Origin: Syngnathus acus
Taxonomy: Eukaryota; Chordata; Actinopteri; Syngnathiformes; Syngnathidae
Assembly (NCBI RefSeq): GCF_901709675.1
Contig: NC_051098.1
Location: forward strand, 10,233,000 to 10,296,999
Length of the DNA: 64,000 nucleotides
Reading direction: 5' to 3'
The notes under the pieces were generated by a model. That model was not told the origin of the DNA. It did not search any database and was given only the letters and a program-made list of their open reading frames with translations. The translations under genes and the position numbers were made by a program. Shown piece after piece: positions 55,401 through 64,000 of the stretch (within the stretch, counting starts at the first letter, position 1; every line of letters begins with the position of its first letter).

Positions 55401-57161
55401 TGGTCCATGAAAATGGAGGCTAGGGAAAATTGAAAGAAGATGTTTTTTTTCCCCCTTCCACCAGTCCATTAGCAACAATTGTAACTAAGCACTATTATTG
55501 TGATCCTTGCAATGTTGTGCAAGACAATCCTTTAAAGCCCTCCTCTTTTGCCCTCTGTAAGATTAAGCGCACATTAGGGAGCAAATTTAGCGGTGGCTTT
55601 GTGTATTTTAGCAACATTTATGGGCAGTTATGTATAGATTGGAAGTCATACTTTAAAGGTGCGACAGAATGTTTAATACTTTGGGGACAGGAGGTACCAA
55701 AAGCCAATCATGCGATGCTAATTTGTGGCATTATTTGAATTTGGTTTCAAATGGGTGACCAGGAGAGGGAGCTGTGGTGTATAAGTAGCCTCTGACACTG
55801 ATGACAGTGATTGCTTAATTAGGGATGGATCAAAAATGAAGAAAAATCACCTATTGTTATGTGATTTTCAGAATGACTTCCCAGCATATTGTTGCAAATT
55901 ATGCCTCCATGCTTAATCTTTTCTGATGACATTTTCCAGCAAGCTGTGATAAAGATAAGAGTATGTAAAGGACACTTTTTTTTTCTTTTTTTTATGCAAT
56001 GATGAATTGTTGAATTGACAGATGATTGTTAATTTAACTGTGGCCTGCAAAAATATGTAATTGGCAGTTAAACGATGGTAAATTTCTAGCTGCAGAGGGT
56101 TCTGATTTGCCCCAAATATTTCCTGCACCGTTACTATGCCCCATCACCTCCAGCCTGAGTGAAACAGTACTTAAGGCAGGATTGAGGCATGCTTTCAAGT
56201 TATTTACACCTAGTTCTGACCTGGCCATCCAAATATCAGACCAGCGAACATTTTTTGGTCTTGGGTCCAATTTTGCAGAAACTCCAACCCTCCATTACCT
56301 GGTTTTAGATCACAGAGGATGGAACTCTGCCACTAAACACGATCAAATCGTCATGTTCAATTAAATAATCTTGTTTGCCATTTTGATGCTCATGTTAAAC
56401 ACATGAATACTGTAATTGCATTTTCAGAGTGTTGATGTGTATTTAATGTCTATCTTTTAATTCAGACTTTTACTCTATGCATCAAGCACAAAAGGATAAA
56501 CACAAGACATCAAAACTTATAAAAATGGCAAAAGAAGGAGTGAAAAGGAAAAGCGAAGCAAAAGGAAATCCGAATGGATTAGGGGACTGAGAGTTTCCGG
56601 AGCGAGAGAGGGCATCTTGATGAAAGGAGAAGGAAATTGTTATGGTCACGTTGCCATGGCAGCAGTTGGTTTCAAATACTGGATTCCTCATTAGTTGATC
56701 TCAGACAGATAATAAAGAAAAAAATGTGCACAACGTGTTGAGCAAAGGCTGAACTTTTATGCCACGAATGATGCATGGTCGGAAATATTTGCATCAGTGC
56801 CTCCATTGTACGTGTGTGTGTGTTTACTAGTGTCATTATCCTGCCACTCTAAATATACGTCCATGGGGATGATAATGACATCACCTTGCTCGTGTTCCAA
56901 TCATTGGTGCGAATACCTCTACACATTGCTTATCTGTTGCAGGAAGCAGGTGTTGATCCCGAGGCAGGGGAATGTAATATAGGAGGTCACAAGAGTCACT
57001 CACAAATCATTTTCCACTGTCACAACACATACTTGAGAAACATTGCCAGTGGATGGAAACTGTGTTTACAATGAAAAATGGATGGTGCACAGGTTACAGC
57101 TGTAGGGCTCAAAATGAAAGTGATATAGGGGGATGATTTCACGAGCACTTTTGAGCTGGAT

Positions 57162-57199
57162 GACACACACACACACACACAACACACACACACACACAC
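57162..57199. repeat. AC dinucleotide repeat
   Basis: This is an AC run of about 38 bp with a single interruption (AA) near 57180. Confidence 0.95.
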
Positions 57200-57523
57200 T
57201 GCATTCTCGCACTGCTCCATCCACTTTGTCACACTTTGTCATTAGTTGACGCTGAGGGCAATATGAAGGAAGGGCCAGGCTGCAGTAATCACAAGATAAA
57301 AACTTTCAATCGCAGGGACTTTTCTTCTTTAATCTGTCTTCTCCAGAGGATTTGCTATGTACTCTCACAATACAATCTGTACACTAGCTAGTAATAGACT
57401 ATTATCCAGTGCAGTCCACTGAAAAAAAAAAACAACAACCAATATACTACTATATGAAATAAGTCAATGTCAATTTATAAATGGTCAGATATTCGAGTTA
57501 CATTTTTTTCCCCATTATTTCTT

Positions 57524-57663
57524 AGCTCTGTGATCGACTACCGACGAGTCCGGGGTGAAGCTGGCCTTTTTCTCCAAGTTAACGAGGATAGGGCCCAGAC
57601 CACCCGCAACTTTAGTGAGGGTCAGCTGTATAGCAAATGGACTGATGCTGTTTTCGAAATGGT
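57524..57663 (+). CDS. Candidate PDE2A exon 2 (weak)
   Basis: A pyrimidine-rich acceptor (ccccattatttcttag) precedes an open stretch whose first base completes a codon left in phase 2 by the PDE2A first exon. It encodes VRGEAGLFLQVNEDR and, later, WTDAVFEM. This loosely echoes human RGQQVFLKPDEPP followed by QDALLSL at the same place in PDE2A. The right end is a guess: the frame runs on to a stop at 57791, and no strong donor exists (gtttgc at 57662, gtgagg and gtatag further left). It could equally be chance. Confidence 0.28.
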
Positions 57664-59787
57664 TTGCTCAGGAAAGGAAGAAAGTTGCCCAAGGCAAGAG
57701 TTTAAAATAAATAACCTACTAAATAAAAAGGAACGTTGTGCTCTTCAGTCTGGCAAGAGGCAGGATTTGCCCAACAGTTTGTCCGACAAATAGGGAAAAA
57801 AAATATTTCAAATTATACGGTACAGCTAATTAGGTTTAACTAGTTTTTTTGACACGAGGGAAGCTTTCAGTTCTTTAGATTTTGAATTTACTTGAAATAT
57901 ATATGGGTCAAACGTTTGGTATAAGGAAGCCTTTATTAAACATACTGCTAGTACAAATCTACTTTATATATAAATATAAATGATAAAATAGTAATGAACA
58001 GATGGAGAGGAGATAAAAAATATTCTCAATTATTTACAACCGCTTCCACTTTGAAAGCTGTCCTTCTGTTGTATCATTTAAAAATAATACTAATGTTAAA
58101 TATAAAAGCAAAAATGCAAAACTCCATTGACCTCATGTTTATTGCTCAATATAGGGAAATGCATGCAAATGCTTCTTCCTGTTAGTAAAGACTTTGTAGA
58201 ACTAAACACAACGTCTGCAACTTATACAGACATTAAGATTCACCCAACAGCAAATACCACCAGACTGAAAATAGAAAGAATTCTCTAAATCTGGCCTAGT
58301 TATTGCCAGTCTCTCAGTAGATGAAACGACCCTCTTGTTTGTCTTTCCCCTGTTTTTTTTTTTTTTCTTTGTGTTATATTTGGCCTGTTTTTTTTGTGGG
58401 GGTGCAGATGGAATTTCCCTGTGTGGGATAAATAAAGGAAGATCTTATGTTTTGTTTCACGCCCTTTTTAGGCAGGCGCCTCTTTTTGATATGGAAACAG
58501 TGTGCTCTTTAGTATTCCGATAGTGAGCTGTCCATCCATCCATTTTTTGCACCACTTATTTTGTGGGTAAAATAGAAAGTGGCGGCCTTGTATGACATTA
58601 AAGTTTTTGTTTTGCAGGTGGAGTCATGTCGTAATTGATGTGGCGCATTCAAATGATCAGTGCAGAAGTTGCCCTTCTTTTTTTTGCTCGGTGCTCGTTG
58701 TAAACAACGACAATGTCAGTAAAACCTCCAAAGCAGTTCCCTTTTTTTTTTTTTTTTTGTGGTTCAAGCTGCATAGAGAGTGGCAAACAAGTGTTTTGTT
58801 TTGTCACTGTTGCAGATGTGTCACATAAAGTTAAAACCAGTTGCCATCTGAAGCACTCAGACTCTAGACCAGACTGAAACCAGTTTTGGGCATTGAATAT
58901 ACTTTAAATAAACAAATCATGTATGAATAAATACTGTTATCAATGTCATTTCTTTATTAAGTGTAGTTTTATTACATCTACACTAGGAGGCACTCTGACA
59001 GCAGTACTGATTTCTTTTTTTGTCAAACATTCTGTATAACATACACACAGATAATTGAAATTATGATGTTGAAAGGACAGAAAGGAAAAAATACGGGAGA
59101 AATAATTGGAGGAAGGAAAGCAGGAAGGAGAAGTGTGAAAACAGGATAGAAGAAATCAGAGATGACCAAGGTTAAACATGTTTGACTCTCGTCTCCATGT
59201 TATTCTGGACATGGGTGTGCAGTGAGGGGACGTGTATGTGCGCACGTTTGACATAGATGACATGACATGAGGCGTGGGAATGTGTTGTCACACCCATAAT
59301 TGCCATTGTGTGTCTTTGCGCCGACCTGTTGACTTGAGCCTGCGACACGGAAGGACTTTCTGTCAATGTTCTTACTAATGAGACGGCCATGTACCTCATG
59401 TCAGCGTGCACGTTTTTCTCTGCTCCCTTGCACTTGTACTCCCTCCCGCTGCTTTTGACTGAAGCCAGGCCACACATTTATGCTGGGCAACCATTATATT
59501 CCATGTTGTGTCTCTCATCACTTCAAGTACTCATATAATATGCTAATGTAATCAGATGGCATAATTCTGTGATATATATTTTTTGTTTATCTCCAATCTA
59601 TTGCAATTAACCTGTTGATACTTCAGCAGATCTATTGGATTATTAGGCCGACATCATTTCGGGACATGATGAAATACTAATCCCCAAACCCCATCTTCAT
59701 TACTTTTGTCTCTGGTTCTTCCGTCCCAAACTTTCAAATAGTTTTAAACTTTTAATCATATCCTAAAGAGCGATAATCAATGTGTCT

Positions 59788-60251
59788 GGGGCTGTCACTA
59801 GCAAATATTTTTAGAATCGAATATTCTATCATCGATTTATCGGATACAATTTTATTTGACATAAAAGTAGATTTCAAAACCATTTTCCCCTATTTATGGT
59901 GTGTTAACTGAATGTTGATTATTTGGTATCACTTAGTGATTGAAAAACAACTAAAATATAATTGAATATGACAAGAGGGATTATTTTATTCGCCAACCTT
60001 TTTGAAACAAATTCAGTTACTGATGAGGTCAATGTTTTCCAAAATAAGAGCAGATTTTTCCAAATTTTTTGTTTTGATTAAACAGTAAAGACAATAAGTC
60101 TGCCTTCATGAATGACTACAAAAATTAATTAAAAAAAATACTGTTGAGGTTTAGAGGATTTGGACAATTGCTGCTAAACGATTATTAAAATAGTTGTCGA
60201 TTAGTTTTGAAAACCGATTAGTTGTCTATTAATCGATTCATTTTGACAGCT
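59788..60251. mobile_element. Degenerate hAT-like repeat (ctgtca / tgacag ends)
   Basis: The block begins ggggctgtcactagcaaat and ends cattttgacagct, with inverted ends gctgtca and tgacagc. It contains repeated cgatta/taatcga motifs such as tagttgtctattaatcgatt. This is the look of an abundant fish non-autonomous DNA element. The boundaries and superfamily are approximate. Confidence 0.6.
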
Positions 60252-61086
60252 TGAAATATGACTATTGTATGTTTTTATGTGCCAACAAAATGCCGAACTG
60301 TCTAGAAAAATATCTATTTAATAACAAATCTCTATCTTTGTGTGGACATTGTCAAAAGTTCAACGTTTTAATCTGTTTTGTCACTGAAGAATGCTTGTTA
60401 TGAGTTCAAGTCATATTTCCCATCTGAAAATAAATATTTGTTTCTGTTTTTAATCTATTCATTCTATCAGTTCAGTTCTGATCCTTCATTTTTGCAGTAG
60501 AAAATGTCAAGGTTGCGCTTTGAGTGGATAAAGCTGTTTATGAGTGTGCGACTGAGTGTGCATCCTCTTGCGTGTGTGTGTGTCTGTGTGTGCGTTTGTG
60601 TGTGTGCACCCACCAGGGTCAGTGCAATGCATTCACTGCTTCATTAAGAAACGGAAATTGTATGAAATAAATTGTTCCATGATATTTGAAACTCGGGAGC
60701 ATATGGTACCATGACAACCAATCTTAGCCATTCCTGTTTTCTTTCATGCACTCTCACACACATCAGCACACACGCACTTGTGGTGTCATTAAAAATAGTT
60801 ACAGCACCCATTCAAACCACTCCAGTCGTACATTCTGTTTAGTCCAAATTGGTAGAAGGAAAAATAAAACATTGCTGGGCTTCTTCTGTATAATCTATCT
60901 GCTTTATGCAAAGGTACTTTTTTTGTGTGTTATGCATCAAATACACTCACTTCTGTGACAGCAAATTATCATTGGGCGAATTATCTTTAATGTGGAAATG
61001 AGGCAAGAAAGTGACCTGAAAGTTCACATGATCGGAATTTTGGAGCCGATCACGATCGAAAAAAAAAGATAACTGATCACCTATCT

Positions 61087-61380
61087 AATAGGTGTCAAAG
61101 TCGAGGCCTGTGGGCCAGATACGGCTCGCCACATCATTTTATGTGGCCCATGAAAACAAATCGACTTTGTGTGTCAATACTAAATAAAAACGTTAGTTCA
61201 TGTTGAAAATTTTTTATATTTTAACAGTTTTTACTACTCTCTGATTTCAAAACTAGTTATTCATCACTTTATTGTGTAGCTTATACTGTATATATACTAT
61301 CAGGCGTCAGTCATAGATTCCTTCGGAGGGAATCTATGACTACAATGCGGCCCACGTCAAACACGAGTTTGACAGCCCTG
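61087..61380 (-). mobile_element. hAT-like MITE, copy 3 (inverted), with internal hairpin
   Basis: Read on the minus strand it starts cagggctgtcaaactcg and ends with tttgacacc-like sequence, so it belongs to the family at 17877 and 46398. It carries a perfect 13-bp inverted repeat at 61309-61321 and 61329-61341 with a 7-base loop. A target duplication is not clear. Confidence 0.78.
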
Positions 61381-63199
61381 ATAGGTCTTATCTGATCAGA
61401 AGATGGACCAATCCATCCAATCTATTTAAACAACTTATACTCATTTTGAATTAAAGTCGGATGATAATTATGGTTTTAACTGTTTGTGAAAATAACCTCC
61501 CACGACCCACGCACACCGAAGTAATGAATAATTATTTTGCCCGCCCGCACGCGACAAACTGAGTGTTGTGACAATCTGTTGCCCACAATTGTAGTAACAA
61601 GGTAGTTTTACGAAAACAAGTCAGAAAAATAACAAAATCGTGGCACAACTAGGAGGAAGTTTTGTGTTTGCTGCAGTTCCTCTGCGTGTTTCTGCCCTGC
61701 ATGACTCTTCTCCAGCTATGATGTTTCACTTAATGTCAAAGGCGGCTTTGTTGCCGCAGTGATTTCTTTTTCACCCACGCTATTTTTGCTCGCTTGCTGG
61801 TGCTTCCCGCTTGCCAAGTGGCTTTCTTTGCCTTCGTCTTGCAATCTTTAACGTCTTTACCTTTTCTCTTCTTTGTAAGTATTCACAGAGCTCCTTCCAC
61901 TCCATGTTTGTGCATACCTCCATTTGGCGCCTCCTATTGCGTAAGCCGTGACATCTATTAGCTTTTTAGCCAAGGCTATCATTTCCCGAGGGTTCACCGA
62001 GTGGCAGGGTCCGGCCCCCCACGTACAACCTTCAACAGCTCATTATCAGCCTTGTCATCATTCTCTCCTGTCTCGATCCTTGCCATGCAACCTTTATTTC
62101 ACTCCCTGTCCATTTTATTTTTATTGCTAATTCCTTTCACTGCCTACTTTTGACATGAGCAGCAATGAGCAAATACCTGGAGGAAGTGTATGTGGTTACA
62201 GAGTGAAAATGTAAATTTAAAATGATTGTCTGTCGTTTAATGTCAGTCCTATGATTGGCTGCTGAGTCTATGGTCTACCACACAATTGGAAAGGTTTATT
62301 AGATACGTATATGGGATATTGGAAAGGTTTTGCACTTTTGTAGGGTAGAGAAATAGTCTTGGGTTACTGTCATTGTCAGGTATGTGGATTTGGCAAATGT
62401 AATCTTTTCTGTTCACTCTACCAGTGCTATAATTGAGCTGCGCTCCACCATTGTTGTTTTGGCAATTACCTATTCTGAATTTTAATGGACATGTCCGTTT
62501 CCCCAAAGACTATCCTTTTACCCGCTAAACCGCAACAACTTTGGTTTTTTAAATATGCACTTTGTCAGCTGGTTACATATAGATGAACCTCCAAAACAAA
62601 ACCATTTTTTATCCATTTTCAGTCCAAATTGATGCGTTGACTGCAACGATGGCAACTGGCTTACGCTCCAGCTTCCAAGAACAAAATTAACAGCTTAGAA
62701 AATATTTGAAATGGCCTGGAAATTTGACTACTTTGCCTGTGATTGACAGCCTTTAGAGTCAAACCTGACCCGAACCAGGTTGACTTCACGGTCACTCATA
62801 TCCCAAAGGTGTGATCATATTACATATCCAGCTGAACATGTGTCCATTTTGCTGCGAGAAAACCTGTATTGTCTTGTTATACTATATTCTGCAATGTCTC
62901 AATTATCCCCCTTGGACTGAGATTTTTTTTTTTAACCTGCTCAGCCAAGATACTTAAACGTTACAAAGGTCATGTTTGACTACTGACATTGTTATGCCAT
63001 TGCATACACACAAGATACAGTTCATGAACATTTGGATCATTATAGGACAAAATACATGTGGTCTAGTTTGTATTTTTAAAGGTTGAACTAACATTGTTAA
63101 GGTTTCAAAGATTCCCTCGGTATATCGCAGTTCACCTTTTAAGGCTTTTTTTGTTACGGCGTAGGAATGGTACACAATAAATGGAGTGTGCTTACGTCG

Positions 63200-63245
63200 T
63201 GCTTTTATCCACACCATATGGTGCTCAAAGCGCTTTACAAAGACC
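63200..63245. repeat. Dispersed fish repeat fragment
   Basis: The phrases cttttatccacaccatatgg and gtgctcaaagcgctttaca are familiar from a teleost interspersed repeat. Only about 45 bp can be recognised, and the family was not verified. Confidence 0.4.
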
Positions 63246-64000
63246 TACGCATAACTGGGCTTTTAAAAAAATTTATATTTCAATTTCAAAAAAACAATCC
63301 GTCCACACTCCCTAAAAAAAAATCCACCCAGTGTGTTTTTCAGCACATTTACAAACTTGATAAGAGTTAAGAAAATTCTCACATCCGCAATGTGTTCTAT
63401 ATTGGATCGGTACAGTATCACTTTTGTCGAGTCACAAAAACGTGCCCCTGATATTCTTGTCAGATCACACCCTGCTGACACAAACTGCCTCTTGCCAGAA
63501 TATATCCGCACAAACATGGTTTGCGTTTCACTTTGAACTTTTATCACCGGTTGAACTTTGTCGTCATTCACCTATTCTGGTTTTCCTCTGCTGTGAGACC
63601 AGCTCAGAGTTGGCAACCTCAGTGTATTTTTGAAATCACCATATCACATGCGTACGTCTTTGTACAGGGCGTGTCGTTGTTGCTTTCCTGTTTTTTTACT
63701 CCTTGTCTTGTTGAAGGAAATACATGACGTGCAACAATAAGGCAAAGTCATTTACACTCCTCACTCTGCAGCGGATTTTATAAACGGTGGTACTTGACTT
63801 ACTATTTTTACTCGCGGTAATCATATACATAAGTGCAACATTTTGTCTTCACAAAGCTCCTTATTCTAGATCTGATCTACTTGTGCTTTGCACCTTATTC
63901 AGCTCCTTAGGCAGTTGCAGCTTCTCAGATGCACATTACTCATCACGCTGAACACACTTCTGTCACAGCCACCTGAAGATGGGCTTCACTCTCCAATTTC

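Larger units (their letters stand above)
40977..64000 (+). other. PDE2A intron 1 (at least to 57.5 kb, possibly to window end)
   Basis: The 23 kb after the first coding exon contain no sequence that I recognise from the PDE2A GAF or catalytic domains, and no other gene. Long first introns are typical for PDE2A. Contents are a long CA repeat (44410), two hAT-like MITE copies (46398 and 61087), a further hAT-like repeat (59788), repeat fragments, small duplications and a candidate exon (57524). I did not see the miR-139 precursor, which in mammals lies in a PDE2A intron. It would be expected further right. Confidence 0.7.

Noticed and set aside
55430-55738. 102-codon open frame
   Set aside because: Composition and lack of any motif or splice sites argue against a gene.
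58620-58760. Exon-like sequence after ttttgttttgcag reading WSHVVIDVAHSN, resembling VIDVAG of PDE2A
   Set aside because: Only about five residues match. The following residues do not continue as PDE2A, and the phase needs an unlikely donor in the 57.5-kb candidate, so it is treated as chance.
40977-64000. miR-139 precursor expected in a PDE2A intron
   Set aside because: Scanning by eye did not find the mature sequence start tctacagtgcacgtgt. In mammals it lies in a later PDE2A intron, probably outside the window.

Overview
This is vertebrate nuclear DNA, almost certainly from a ray-finned (teleost) fish. Coding sequence is split into short exons with GT-AG introns. The interspersed repeats are typical fish families: a tRNA-derived SINE, hAT-like MITEs, a MITE with a TIR beginning CGTATTTTCCGG, and long CA and GATA microsatellites. 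I cannot name the species from sequence alone.

Left third (1 to about 24.4 kb, + strand): the 3' part of ARAP1, a phosphoinositide-regulated ArfGAP/RhoGAP. I assembled 32 exons whose splice phases agree throughout. Together they give about 1,319 codons plus a stop. The order is proline-rich linker, PH1, PH2, ArfGAP with its CX2CX16CX2CX4R zinc finger, ankyrin region, PH3, PH4, RhoGAP with its arginine finger intact, RA domain, PH5 and a conserved C-terminal tail. The start codon and SAM domain lie left of the window. The last six residues and the stop sit on a tiny exon at 21618. It is followed by a probable intron in the 3' UTR, and the best poly(A) signal is at 24364.

Middle (24.4 to 40.6 kb): intergenic DNA with no gene that I can support. 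It holds repeat fragments, a 394-bp MITE at 38 kb and small microsatellites.

Right third (40.6 to 64 kb, + strand): the promoter-proximal part of PDE2A, the cGMP-stimulated dual-specificity phosphodiesterase. Its first coding exon (40918-40976) encodes the acylated N-terminus starting MGQACGH, as in the mammalian membrane-bound isoform. The rest of the window is its long first intron. A weak candidate for exon 2 lies near 57.5 kb, but the GAF and catalytic domains lie to the right of the window.

The tandem order ARAP1 then PDE2A on one strand is the same as in the human 11q13.4 region, which supports both assignments. No new biological system is evident. The most useful points for follow-up are the ARAP1 C-terminal micro-exon, a possible in-frame cassette exon in the RA domain, an upstream ORF overlapping the PDE2A start, the possible PDE2A exon 2, and a hAT-type MITE with a perfect 8-bp target duplication.
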